From: Vicinamibacterales bacterium
GTDB lineage: Bacteria > Acidobacteriota > Vicinamibacteria > Vicinamibacterales > 2-12-FULL-66-21
Assembly: GCA_035699745.1 (NCBI GenBank)
Contig: DASSPH010000020.1
Coordinates: forward strand, 1-62,191
Length of the DNA stretch: 62,191 nt
Direction of reading: 5' to 3'
A program made the position numbers and the translations under genes. Below the pieces are notes generated by a model that saw only the letters and a program-made list of their open reading frames with translations, did no database searches and was not told the DNA's origin. Shown here one piece after another: positions 42,853 through 50,819 of the stretch. The first letter of the stretch is position 1, and each line of letters opens with the position of its first letter.

Positions 42853-44709
42853 TCAGCCCGCGCCCTCCTCGTCCATCACCAGGATGACGCCGGCGGTCTC
42901 CCGGTTGCTGTCGGCGAGCGCGGAGATGGTGACGCGGCATTGCAGCGGACGTCCCTTGCGGCTGGTGGCCGGCAGCACCACGGTCGTGTCTTTCGCGCGC
43001 CCGTGCAGCACCTCGCCCACGGCGCCGTTCAGCGATTGCACCGGCAGGCCGATGTCGAGGCCGAAGAAATAGTCCCCGGTCACTTCGTCGGCGCGCAGGC
43101 CCCACAGGTCCGCCGCCCGTGCGTTCCATGCCTGCACGCGCAAGTCGCGATCGAGCACCACCACCGCCGAACGAAGGCTCGTGAGCACCGATTCGAGGAA
43201 CGCGTTCGAGGTGTTCAGCTCCAGGCCGCGGGTGCGCAGTTCGTCGTTCATGGTCTGCAGCTCCTCGTTGGTGGACTGCAGCTCTTCGTTCATGGTCTCG
43301 AGCTCTTCGTTCGTCGATTGCAGCTCCTCGTTGGTCGTCTCCAGCTCCTCGACGGTGGACTGCAGCTCCTCCTTGGTCGTCTCGAGCTCTTCGTTCGTGG
43401 ACTGCAGCTCCTCGTATGCGGTCTCGAGCTCCTGCTTCGAGTTGACGAGATCGTCCTGCAGCGCGCGGATGTGGGTGACGTCGGCGAACGAGACGCGCGT
43501 GCCGAGGAGGGTGCCTTCCTCGCCGACGAGCGGCGCGAACGAGACGTCGTAGTAGCGCGTGCCGCCCGGACGATCCCACGCGACGCCGCGGATCTGCACC
43601 TCGTGGCGCTCGTCGCCGGCGCGCTCGATGTGCGCCCGCAGTTCGGCGGGGCGATAGGAGAGCTCGAGCTGGTGCAGCGGCGTCCCGATCTCCGCCGCGC
43701 CGAGACCGAACTGACGCCGCGCGGCGCCGTTCACGCCGACGACGATGCCCGCGGCATCGATGACAATCTGCGGATCCTGCCCGGCCTCGAACGCCAGCTG
43801 CCGGAGACGGACGGTTGGATCGGGTTGCTGGGGCACGGCGTCCTCTCGCCCGTTCGCGCCGAGCGCCGGCTGACGATCGCGGTGCCGGGCGCTCGTCAGC
43901 GTGGTCCTGAAGATACGACGTTTCAGGTCGATCGGCTGGAACAGCGCGCTCTGCGTGAACAGCATCTCCGCCCGGCCCAGCACCAGGCAGCCGCCGGGCA
44001 CCACGGAGAAGTAGAACCGGGACATCACCTGGCTCTGCGCCTCCGCATTCAGGTACATGAGCGTGTTGCGGCACAGGAGCAGGTCAACGCGCGAGATGGG
44101 CGCGTCCTGCAGCAGATCGTGCCGGCCGAAGATCACGCCGCGCCGCAGCTCGCGCACGACCATCAGCCGCTCTCCGGCCCGCTCGAAGAACTTCGCACGC
44201 AGGTCGTCGGGCGCGTCCGCGGCCTGCTTTTCCGTATAAACCCCCTGCCGGGCCTCGGCGAGCGCCTCTTCGTCCACATCGGTCGCGTATATCTTGATGC
44301 GCTGCCGGAATCGGTCCATCCCGAGCGTATCCGCCAGGAGCATCGCAATGCTGTAGGCCTCCTGTCCGGTCGCCGTGCCGGCGACCCAGACGCGGAGCGG
44401 CGCGTGTTCCGGCTTGCCGGCCAGGAGCGAAGGGATTACCGTCTCAGCCAGCGCCTCCCAGACGTCCGGATCCCGGAAAAACCGGGTGACGTTGATGAGA
44501 ATAGTGTTGAAGAGCGCCGGAAACTCGTCGGGGTGGACCTGCAGATAGTCGAGGTACTCGTCGTAATCGCGGATGCCGACCGCTTCCATGCGTTTCTGCA
44601 TGCGGCGGGTCAGGGTGGTGCGCTTGTAGGCGGTGAAATCGAAGCCCCGGGCCTGGCGAAGGTAATCGAGAATCTGCTCCAAAGCCAGCCTCGGCGGCGG
44701 GTCCGACAT
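42853..44709 (-). CDS. CheR methyltransferase fused to PAS domains through a long coiled coil
   Basis: 618 residues from the ATG at 44709. The CheR N-terminal helical domain (LRQARGFDFTAYKRTTLTRR), the SAM-binding methyltransferase core (VWVAGTATGQEAYSIAMLLA, LLLCRNTLMYL), a PAS domain (about 300-420), a coiled coil of 14-residue repeats (EELQSTNEELETTKEE type, about 425-500), and a second PAS domain to the end. It lacks kinase domains. Together with the facing CheB it resembles the CheB-CheR-PAS hybrids of soil bacteria, here split in two. A -10-like box lies 8 nt before the start. Confidence 0.88.
   Translation of the reverse strand: MSDPPPRLALEQILDYLRQARGFDFTAYKRTTLTRRMQKRMEAVGIRDYDEYLDYLQVHPDEFPALFNTILINVTRFFRDPDVWEALAETVIPSLLAGKPEHAPLRVWVAGTATGQEAYSIAMLLADTLGMDRFRQRIKIYATDVDEEALAEARQGVYTEKQAADAPDDLRAKFFERAGERLMVVRELRRGVIFGRHDLLQDAPISRVDLLLCRNTLMYLNAEAQSQVMSRFYFSVVPGGCLVLGRAEMLFTQSALFQPIDLKRRIFRTTLTSARHRDRQPALGANGREDAVPQQPDPTVRLRQLAFEAGQDPQIVIDAAGIVVGVNGAARRQFGLGAAEIGTPLHQLELSYRPAELRAHIERAGDERHEVQIRGVAWDRPGGTRYYDVSFAPLVGEEGTLLGTRVSFADVTHIRALQDDLVNSKQELETAYEELQSTNEELETTKEELQSTVEELETTNEELQSTNEELETMNEELQSTNEELQTMNDELRTRGLELNTSNAFLESVLTSLRSAVVVLDRDLRVQAWNARAADLWGLRADEVTGDYFFGLDIGLPVQSLNGAVGEVLHGRAKDTTVVLPATSRKGRPLQCRVTISALADSNRETAGVILVMDEEGAG
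43225..43450 (-). repeat. 42-bp tandem repeat coding for the CheR-PAS coiled coil
   Basis: About five units of a 42-bp repeat (CTGCAGCTCCTCGTTGGTGG-like) encode two heptads each. It is coding, in frame, and common in this protein family. Confidence 0.85.
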
Positions 44710-44717
44710 CGTGCGTG

Positions 44718-44723
44718 ACTGTA
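44718..44723 (-). promoter_or_regulatory. -10-like box 8 nt before the CheR-PAS start
   Basis: TACAGT on the minus strand ends 8 nt before the ATG at 44709; it fits a leaderless or nearly leaderless mRNA. Confidence 0.4.
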
Positions 44724-44738
44724 CTACAGGCACCGGGG

Positions 44739-44744
44739 TAAAAT
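44739..44744 (+). promoter_or_regulatory. -10-like box for the PAS protein gene
   Basis: TAAAAT, followed 37 nt later by the ATG at 44782. The leader contains GAGAGG at 44768-44773 as ribosome site, unlike the leaderless genes. Confidence 0.4.
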
Positions 44745-44781
44745 GCAGGTTCGTCGGAGTGTCAAACGAGAGGTTTCCCCT

Positions 44782-45342
44782 ATGGCGATTGACGTGCTGG
44801 AACTGCAACTCGCCTCGGCCCTGCAGCGCTTCGCCACACTGCAGCGGCGCGCCACGTCGGATCGCGATCACGGCAAGCTGCTCGGCCGATCGCTGCAGGA
44901 ACTGGGCACCGCGCTCGAGGAAGTGCGCGTCGCTCAGGAACAGCTGATCGAAGGCCGCCAGAGACTCGAAGCGCTCCAGCTGGAGCTGGCCCGCGAACGC
45001 GAGCGCTACTGGCAGCTGTTCGATCAGATGCCGCAGCCCTACGTCGTGACCGAGCCCAGTTCGGTGATCACCGAGGTGAATCGCGCCGCGGCGCAGCTGT
45101 TCAATGTCAGTCAGCGGTTTCTCGTCGGCAAGGCGCTCAGCGTCTTCGTCTGCGAGGAGCGCGCCCGCTTCCTGGCGGATATCTCGCGCCTCGCCAGCGA
45201 GGGACGCTCCGCAGAGCTGACGTTCAAGCTCCGACCGCGGGAGCGCGCCCCGGTCGACGTCACCGTTGTCGTCGGCGCGGATGCCCGCGGATTGCGGTGG
45301 GTCTTCCGTACCGCCGCGTTCTCCGACCCGTCGCCGAACTGA
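44782..45342 (+). CDS. PAS-domain protein with N-terminal coiled coil
   Basis: 186 residues. The ATG at 44782 has GAGAGG 8 nt upstream. A long helix (about 1-80, LQELGTALEEVRVAQEQLIE) leads into a single PAS domain (LFDQMPQPYVVTEPSSVITE, VNRAAAQLFNVSQRFLVGK). There is no enzymatic domain. It is divergent from the CheR-PAS gene with about 70 bp between, so a shared signalling function is likely. The ligand is unknown. Confidence 0.8.
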   Translation: MAIDVLELQLASALQRFATLQRRATSDRDHGKLLGRSLQELGTALEEVRVAQEQLIEGRQRLEALQLELARERERYWQLFDQMPQPYVVTEPSSVITEVNRAAAQLFNVSQRFLVGKALSVFVCEERARFLADISRLASEGRSAELTFKLRPRERAPVDVTVVVGADARGLRWVFRTAAFSDPSPN

Positions 45343-45429
45343 CCCTGCAGGCCGGCCGAAGCCGGTGCGTATGACTTCCATCGGCCGATCCCTTGCGTGG
45401 ATGGCACGGCGGTTGATTCAGGTCGCGCC

Positions 45430-45684
45430 ATGGCAAAGGCACGACGACTCAAGGATACGGACCAGACCGCGTCTCCTGCTGCCGGGATGACGGCGCCCCA
45501 CGACGCCAGCCCCGGCAACGAAGACGAACGCACCACCGGGCATTCGCCGGAACAGATCGCGGCGCGTGCCTATGAGCTGTATCTCGCGCGCGGCGGCACC
45601 CACGGGCAGGACTGGGACGACTGGCTCGCGGCCGAGCGCGAACTGGCCTCCGCCGCGGAACCCCGGAGTGAATCCAAAGAGTGA
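45430..45684 (+). CDS. DUF2934 family small protein
   Basis: 84 residues. The C-terminal half is a DUF2934 domain: IAARAYELYLARGGTHGQDW, then DDWLAAERELA. The N-terminal half is polar and disordered. DUF2934 proteins are common in Acidobacteria and rhizobia and have no known function. The stop overlaps the next gene (GTGA), which ties it to a response regulator. Confidence 0.82.
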   Translation: MAKARRLKDTDQTASPAAGMTAPHDASPGNEDERTTGHSPEQIAARAYELYLARGGTHGQDWDDWLAAERELASAAEPRSESKE

Positions 45685-46274
45685 GAGCCGACCACCGGCA
45701 GCCCTTCGTTCTCGTCGCCGACGACGATCGGGACACGCGCGAGTTGTACCGCGCCTGCTTCGACACGAATGGCTATCGTACGGCCGAGGCGGTCACCGGA
45801 TCGCAGGCGATCGTTTCGGCCGTCGAGATCGTGCCCGACGTGCTGCTCACCGACTACGTGCTGCCGGACGTCGACGGCGTGACCGTGGCCCGGCGTCTCA
45901 AGTCGGACGGCCGTACTGCCGGGATTCGCATCCTGATGGTGACCGGCTACGCCAACCCTGATCTGCAGAAACGGGCCGCGGCCGCCGGCGTCGATCGCGT
46001 GCTGCTGAAGCCCTGCCTCCCGCAGGCCGTCATGCGCGAGGTCTCCCGGAGCCTGGCGCGGCCCACCATTCCCCCCGCACCGCCGGCCCGCCCGACCGAA
46101 GCGGTGGCGCGCGTGCGTGACGAGTTCGGTGCGCTTCCAGGCCTGGCGCTCACGGCCGAGCAGGCGCGGCTCGTCTTCGAACTCGATCGCGACATGTGCG
46201 ATCGGATCCTCGGCGTCCTCGTCGCCGAAGGATTTCTCGCGAGAACGCCGCAGGGCGCGTACCGGCACAAGTAG
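45681..46274 (+). CDS. Response regulator with small helical C-terminal domain (GTG start)
   Basis: 197 residues. The receiver domain has VLVADDDRDTRELY, the phospho-accepting Asp in LLTDYVLPDVDG, Thr in MVTGYANP and Lys in LLKPCLPQ. After a Pro-rich linker a ~45-residue helical segment (LTAEQARLVFELDRDMCDRI, LVAEGFLARTPQGAYRHK) looks like a small winged-helix-type domain. It is probably the output of the PAS/DUF2934 group; no kinase is adjacent. Confidence 0.82.
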   Translation: MRADHRQPFVLVADDDRDTRELYRACFDTNGYRTAEAVTGSQAIVSAVEIVPDVLLTDYVLPDVDGVTVARRLKSDGRTAGIRILMVTGYANPDLQKRAAAAGVDRVLLKPCLPQAVMREVSRSLARPTIPPAPPARPTEAVARVRDEFGALPGLALTAEQARLVFELDRDMCDRILGVLVAEGFLARTPQGAYRHK

Positions 46275-46293
46275 CGCGCGCCGGCGCCCCGCC

Positions 46294-46626
46294 CTAGAAC
46301 AGCTTGCCGCCCGGCGGCACCTCTGCGTCGGGGACGACGAGGACGACGCGCCCGTCCGCGTCGGGTACACCCAGCGTCAGAACCTCCGACATGAACGGGC
46401 CAATCTGCCGCGGCGGAAAGTTCACCACCGCGAGCACCAGCCGTCCCTCGAGACTCTCCCGCCCATAACGCGCGGTGAGCTGCGCCGACGACGTCTTGAC
46501 CCCCAGCTCGGCGCCGAAATCGATCTGCAGCTTGTAGGCGGGCTTGCGCGCCTCGGGAAACGGATCGGCGCGGAGGATCCGTCCGACGCGAATGTCGACG
46601 CGCTCGAAGTCCGCGAAGCCAATCAT
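46294..46626 (-). CDS. csaA: CsaA-like tRNA-binding/chaperone protein
   Basis: 110 residues, the usual CsaA length. It is an OB-fold of the EMAPII/tRNA-binding type: FERVDIRVGRILRADPFPEA, KPAYKLQIDFGAELG, AVVNFPPRQIGPFMSEVLTL, and the end VPPGGKLF. CsaA proteins bind tRNA and act as export-related chaperones in Bacillus. A -10-like box lies 8 nt before the start. Confidence 0.92.
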   Translation of the reverse strand: MIGFADFERVDIRVGRILRADPFPEARKPAYKLQIDFGAELGVKTSSAQLTARYGRESLEGRLVLAVVNFPPRQIGPFMSEVLTLGVPDADGRVVLVVPDAEVPPGGKLF

Positions 46627-46634
46627 CGGCGCGC

Positions 46635-46640
46635 ACTATA
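46635..46640 (-). promoter_or_regulatory. -10-like box 8 nt before csaA
   Basis: TATAGT on the minus strand, ending 8 nt before the ATG at 46626. Confidence 0.45.
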
Positions 46641-46691
46641 TCAGCACACCTCGGCCGTTCAACGGGTACGTCGCTTGCGTCATTTCGAGCG

Positions 46692-47429
46692 ATGGCCCGC
46701 GGCCGGGCGCGCGTGGGGTGCTCGGGGTGGCAGTACAAACACTGGCGCGGCGATTTCTATCCTGCCGCCGTCCCGCAGGCGCGATGGTTCGAGTACTACG
46801 CGGAGCGGTTCGACACGGTCGAGATCAACAACAGCTTCTATCGTCTGCCCGAAAGGGGGACGTTCGCGGCATGGGCGCGGCGCGCGCCGCCGGGATTCGT
46901 GTTCTCGGTGAAGGCGAGCCGCTTCCTCACCCACATGAAGAAGCTGAAGGATCCCGAAGAACCGATCGAACGTTTGTTCTCCCGGATGGAGGCGCTCGGC
47001 GCGCATCTCGGGCCGGTGCTGTATCAGTTGCCGCCGGGGTGGACGGTGAACGTCGAACGCTTTGCCGGCTTTCTCGACGCGCTTCCGCGCGGGATCCGGC
47101 ACGTCGTCGAGTTCCGCGACCCGACGTGGTACGACGCCGGGATCCGGCGGCTGATGCACGCGCATGGCGTGGCGCTGTGCCTGCACGACATGCCCGGATC
47201 GGCTACCGGCAGGCTGTCCACGTCGCCGTTCGTCTACGTGCGGTTTCATGGATCCGGGCAGAAGTACGGCGGCGGATATTCCCCCGCCCGGCTGCACGGC
47301 TGGGCGGAGTGGCTGAACGCCCGGCGCGACGAGGGTTGCGACGTGTATGCGTATTTCAACAACGATGTGGGCGGCCATGCGCCGCGTGACGCGATGACGC
47401 TGCGCCGCGCGCTGGAGGAGACGGCATGA
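46692..47429 (+). CDS. DUF72 family protein
   Basis: 245 residues with a predicted TIM-barrel fold. Family signatures: VGCSGWQYKHWRGDFYP, FDTVEINNSFYRLP, FSVKASRFLTHMKKL, VEFRDPTWYDA, and VYVRFHGSGQKYGGGYSP. The biochemical function of DUF72 is unknown. The stop overlaps the SDR start (ATGA), so the two are probably co-expressed. Confidence 0.92.
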   Translation: MARGRARVGCSGWQYKHWRGDFYPAAVPQARWFEYYAERFDTVEINNSFYRLPERGTFAAWARRAPPGFVFSVKASRFLTHMKKLKDPEEPIERLFSRMEALGAHLGPVLYQLPPGWTVNVERFAGFLDALPRGIRHVVEFRDPTWYDAGIRRLMHAHGVALCLHDMPGSATGRLSTSPFVYVRFHGSGQKYGGGYSPARLHGWAEWLNARRDEGCDVYAYFNNDVGGHAPRDAMTLRRALEETA

Positions 47430-48445
47430 AGAGGTTTGCGCTTGGACTGACGGCGGGGCTCGGGGCGGCGCTGGTGGCGACGCGGCTGGCGCGCGCGCGC
47501 CACGCGATCTCGTTCCAGGGGCGCGTCGTCGTCATCACCGGCGGCTCGCGCGGGCTGGGCCTGGTGCTGGCGCGGCTGTTCGTCGACGAGGGGGCGCGCG
47601 TGGTGCTGCTGGCCCGCGACCTCGCCGAGCTGGAGCGGGCGCGCGAGGACCTGGAGTCGCGAGGCGGCGAGGTGATGACGCTGCGCTGCGACGTCCGCCG
47701 GCGCGCCGACGTCCGAGCCGCGATCGACACGGTGCTCGACGCCTGGCGCACCGTGGACGTGCTGATCAACAACGCCGGCATCATCCAGGTGGGGCCGCTC
47801 GAGCACATGGATCACGAGGACTTCGAGAATGCGATGGCGACCCACTTCTGGGGACCGCTGCATCTCATTCTCGAAGTCACGCCGGTGATGCGCCACCGCC
47901 GCTTCGGGCGCATCGTGAACATCTCGTCGATCGGCGGGCGCATCGCGGTACCGCACATGGCGCCCTACACCGCCAGCAAGTTCGCCCTGGTCGGGCTGTC
48001 GGACGGCATCCGCGCCGAGCTCGATCCGTACGGCATCCGCGTCACGACGGTGGCCCCGGGCCTCATGCGGACGGGCTCGCCGGTCAACGCCCAGTTCAAG
48101 GGGAGGCACGAAGCCGAGTACGCCTGGTTCAAGGTCTCCAGCTCGCTGCCCGGCATCACCATTGCCGCGGAGCGCGCCGCGCGCAAGATTCTCGAGGCTT
48201 GCCGCTACGGCGACCCGGCGCTCACCATCACGCCGCAGGCGAAGCTCGCCGCCGCGGCCAATGCGGTGGTTCCGAACACCTTCGCGCGCGCGACGATGCT
48301 CGCCACGCGCGTGCTGCCGGCGGGAACCGGATTGGAAGGGAACACCGCCAAGAAGGGGTTCGAGAGCGAGGCGAAGTCGAAGTGGACGCCGTCGGTCGTG
48401 ACCAGGCTCGCCGATCAGGCGGCGATGGCGAACAACGAAATATAG
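47426..48445 (+). CDS. Short-chain dehydrogenase/reductase with N-terminal membrane anchor
   Basis: 339 residues. The hydrophobic N-terminus (FALGLTAGLGAALVATRLA) may anchor it. The Rossmann domain has VVITGGSRGLGLVLA, VLINNAGIIQVG, the catalytic Ser in VNISSIGGR and YTASK (Tyr and Lys). The extended C-terminus (about 255-339) is of the type seen in membrane-associated SDRs. The substrate is unknown. Confidence 0.9.
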   Translation: MKRFALGLTAGLGAALVATRLARARHAISFQGRVVVITGGSRGLGLVLARLFVDEGARVVLLARDLAELERAREDLESRGGEVMTLRCDVRRRADVRAAIDTVLDAWRTVDVLINNAGIIQVGPLEHMDHEDFENAMATHFWGPLHLILEVTPVMRHRRFGRIVNISSIGGRIAVPHMAPYTASKFALVGLSDGIRAELDPYGIRVTTVAPGLMRTGSPVNAQFKGRHEAEYAWFKVSSSLPGITIAAERAARKILEACRYGDPALTITPQAKLAAAANAVVPNTFARATMLATRVLPAGTGLEGNTAKKGFESEAKSKWTPSVVTRLADQAAMANNEI

Positions 48446-48472
48446 GGCGGGTGCCGGCCACCCGGCGCCGGT

Positions 48473-49642
48473 TCAGGGCTTCAACACGACCTTGATGCAG
48501 CCGTCTTCCTTGTCGCGGAACGTCTTGTACGCCTCCGGCGCCTCTTCCAGCCGGAGCCGGTGGGTGATCACGTAGGACGGATCGATTTCGCCGCGCTGGA
48601 TCCGGTCCATCAGGATCGGAAGGTAGCGGTGCACGTGCGTCTGGCCCATCTTCAGCGTCAGGCCCTTCGAGAACGCCGCGCCGAACGGCATCTTGTCCAG
48701 GTAGCCGCCGTAGACGCCGGGGATCGACACCGTCCCTCCCTTGCGGCAGCAGTGGATTGCCTGCCTCAGCGCCGAGATCCGGTCGGTCGCGAGCATCATC
48801 GAGGTCTTCGCCTTGTCGTACCAGTCGCCGATCGTGTTGCCGTGCGCTTCGAGGCCGACGGCGTCGATGCAGGCGTCCGGGCCGCGGCCGCCGGTCATGT
48901 CCTGCAGCGCCTCGAACACGTTGGTCTGCGTCAGGTCGATCACGTCCGCCTTGCCGCGGTCGGCCGCCATCATCAGGCGTTCCGGCTCGCGGTCGATGGC
49001 GATGACGCGGCCGGCGCCGAGCAGCCACGCCGAGGCGATGCAGAACTGCCCGACCGGGCCGCAGCCCCACACCGCGATCGTGTCGCCCGGCGCGATGCCG
49101 CAGTTCTCCGCCGCCATGTAGCCGGTGGGGAAGATGTCGCTGAGGAACAGCACCTGCTCGTCGCTGAGCCCGTCCGGAACTTTATAGGGGCCGACGTCGC
49201 CGAACGGCACGCGGACGTACTCCGCCTGCCCGCCGGCGTAGCCCCCCATCATGTGCGAGTAGCCGAACAGCCCGGATCCCGAATGCCCGTAGGCTTCCTC
49301 GAGCATCCAGGCGTTCGGGTTCGAGTTGTCGCACGCCGAGGTGAGGCCGCGCTCGCAGAAATAGCAGTGGCCGCACGCGATCGTGAAGGGGACGACGACG
49401 CGATCCCCTTTCTCGAGGCGCGTGTTCTCGGGCCCGACGTCGACGACCTCGCCCATGAACTCGTGTCCGAGGATGTCGCCGCGCTTCATCGTCGGGATGA
49501 AGCCGTCGAGCAGGTGGAGATCGGAGCCGCAGATCGCGGTGAGCGTCACCTTCACGATGGCGTCGCGCGGATTCAGGATCTGCGGATCCGGAACCCGCGC
49601 CATCCGTACGTCATTCGTGCCGTACCAGCAGAGTGCTTTCAT
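48473..49642 (-). CDS. Zinc-dependent alcohol dehydrogenase (formaldehyde-dehydrogenase-like)
   Basis: 389 residues. Catalytic zinc ligands lie in [11 protein letters not shown] and [14 protein letters not shown]; structural zinc cysteines in [16 protein letters not shown]. The NAD-binding loop is [10 protein letters not shown]. It belongs to the glutathione-independent formaldehyde dehydrogenase-like group (FdhA-like) of the MDR superfamily. The ATG overlaps the upstream SRPBCC gene stop (ATGA). It could oxidise aldehydes made by the PQQ enzyme encoded at 39-41 kb, but this is an inference. Confidence 0.9.
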   Translation of the reverse strand: MKALCWYGTNDVRMARVPDPQILNPRDAIVKVTLTAICGSDLHLLDGFIPTMKRGDILGHEFMGEVVDVGPENTRLEKGDRVVVPFTIACGHCYFCERGLTSACDNSNPNAWMLEEAYGHSGSGLFGYSHMMGGYAGGQAEYVRVPFGDVGPYKVPDGLSDEQVLFLSDIFPTGYMAAENCGIAPGDTIAVWGCGPVGQFCIASAWLLGAGRVIAIDREPERLMMAADRGKADVIDLTQTNVFEALQDMTGGRGPDACIDAVGLEAHGNTIGDWYDKAKTSMMLATDRISALRQAIHCCRKGGTVSIPGVYGGYLDKMPFGAAFSKGLTLKMGQTHVHRYLPILMDRIQRGEIDPSYVITHRLRLEEAPEAYKTFRDKEDGCIKVVLKP

Positions 49643-50385
49643 CCGCGCGGCTGACCCGACGTGGTCGGCACCTCGCCCGCTTCGACGAGCTGCTTGAAGC
49701 GGCGCAGGTCTTCGCGGATCTCGGTTTCGGCGTCGCGGCCGAACAGTCGCGCGACGGCGGCCCCGACCTTGCCTCCAGGCGGGCTGTACTGCAGGTGCAC
49801 GGTGACGCGCGTGCCGCGGCCGCCGGCCGCCTCGTCGAAGTTCACCGACCCGGCGCTGATCACATCCGACCCCTCGAGCGAGCGCCAGGCGATCAACTGA
49901 TTCGGCACCTCGTTGTAGACCTCGGCGTCCCATTCGACCGACATCCCGGCGGGCCCCTTGGCGCGCCAATGGGAGATCGTCTCGGTGACCTTCTCCACGC
50001 CCTCGAGATGGCGCATGAAGCGCGGCAGGTTCTCGAGGTTGCGCCAGAAGCGGTACAGCTCGGCGATCGGCCGGTTGATCGTCACGCTCTCGAGCACGTT
50101 CACGCCGCGCGAGCCGCGGAGCGCCGCGCGCGTGTCGTCCGGATTGGCGGCGGTGTTCATCCCCAGCGCTTCGTAGACGTCGCAGTGCGCGCTGACGCCG
50201 CGCCGCAGCAGCAGCGCCCCGAGCCCGGCGTGCAGCCAGCCGTTGCGCTTCAGGCGGGTGAGGCCGTAGACCGCGAGCCCCGCGCCGGCGGCGATCGACG
50301 CCCAGCGCTCGATTTCACTGAGGTTGCGATCCGATCGCGCGCGCGCCTCGCGCGCGTCGTCGGGGAATGTCAGCTCCATGTTCAT
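49639..50385 (-). CDS. DUF2892-like membrane segment fused to an SRPBCC (cyclase/dehydrase) domain
   Basis: 248 residues from the ATG at 50385; AGGAG lies about 10 nt upstream. The N-terminal part (about 30-80, [34 protein letters not shown]) is a short membrane region of the kind found in YgaP-like proteins. The C-terminal ~150 residues are a SRPBCC/polyketide-cyclase-like lipid-binding domain ([32 protein letters not shown]). Such proteins often sit beside zinc dehydrogenases. Function unknown. Confidence 0.82.
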   Translation of the reverse strand: MNMELTFPDDAREARARSDRNLSEIERWASIAAGAGLAVYGLTRLKRNGWLHAGLGALLLRRGVSAHCDVYEALGMNTAANPDDTRAALRGSRGVNVLESVTINRPIAELYRFWRNLENLPRFMRHLEGVEKVTETISHWRAKGPAGMSVEWDAEVYNEVPNQLIAWRSLEGSDVISAGSVNFDEAAGGRGTRVTVHLQYSPPGGKVGAAVARLFGRDAETEIREDLRRFKQLVEAGEVPTTSGQPRG

Positions 50386-50404
50386 GTGCGTTCGCTCTCC
50401 TTTG

Positions 50405-50767
50405 TCATCTGCGTCCGGTGCCGGCGGTCGGCGTCCACGACGGCGAGTCGCTCGCCGGAAACGATTCGTCGGAGGTCTCGTGGACGATGTCGTGCGCGCG
50501 CCAGCCGCGGTCGCGCAGCACGGTGTTGGTCCAGTGGCGCGCCACGGCGAAGTCGTGCCGCCCCATCGCGGCGCGGACGGTGACGACGGCGCCAAGGGTG
50601 GCGAGGAGACCGCCGCCAAACCCGCCGCGGCGCGCGCCGACCATGGTGAGGGCGGTGCCCCACGCGGCGGCGATCCACCGTTCCCGGTCGTAGGGGGATG
50701 CGGTCTGCCGATCCCAGACGTTGTCGGGCCCACGGGCGACCATCAGGTTGCGGGAAGTTTCAGCCAT
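50405..50767 (-). CDS. Small protein with conserved SFPASDSPSW tail
   Basis: 120 residues from the ATG at 50767. There is a hydrophobic stretch (GGFGGGLLATLGAVVTVRA) and a C-terminal motif HETSDESFPASDSPSW, a motif that recurs at the end of several small stress-linked soil proteins. It is the first gene of a three-gene minus-strand operon with the SRPBCC and dehydrogenase genes (19 nt to the next). Function is unknown. Confidence 0.72.
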   Translation of the reverse strand: MAETSRNLMVARGPDNVWDRQTASPYDRERWIAAAWGTALTMVGARRGGFGGGLLATLGAVVTVRAAMGRHDFAVARHWTNTVLRDRGWRAHDIVHETSDESFPASDSPSWTPTAGTGRR

Positions 50768-50806
50768 AACGGGACCGTCGGCTGCACAACGCGTACCCGG
50801 CGTAGA

Positions 50807-50812
50807 TACAAT
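50807..50812 (+). promoter_or_regulatory. -10-like box 7 nt before the deacylase start
   Basis: TACAAT, with the ATG at 50820 seven nt downstream; the first ATG at 50811 overlaps the box itself. This makes 50820 the better start and suggests a leaderless mRNA. Confidence 0.5.
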
Positions 50813-50819
50813 GCCGCGC

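Noticed and set aside
43225-43450. Regular ~42-bp repeats that look like a CRISPR array
   Set aside because: The units are contiguous, without spacers, and code in frame for a coiled coil of the CheR-PAS protein. No cas gene is present.
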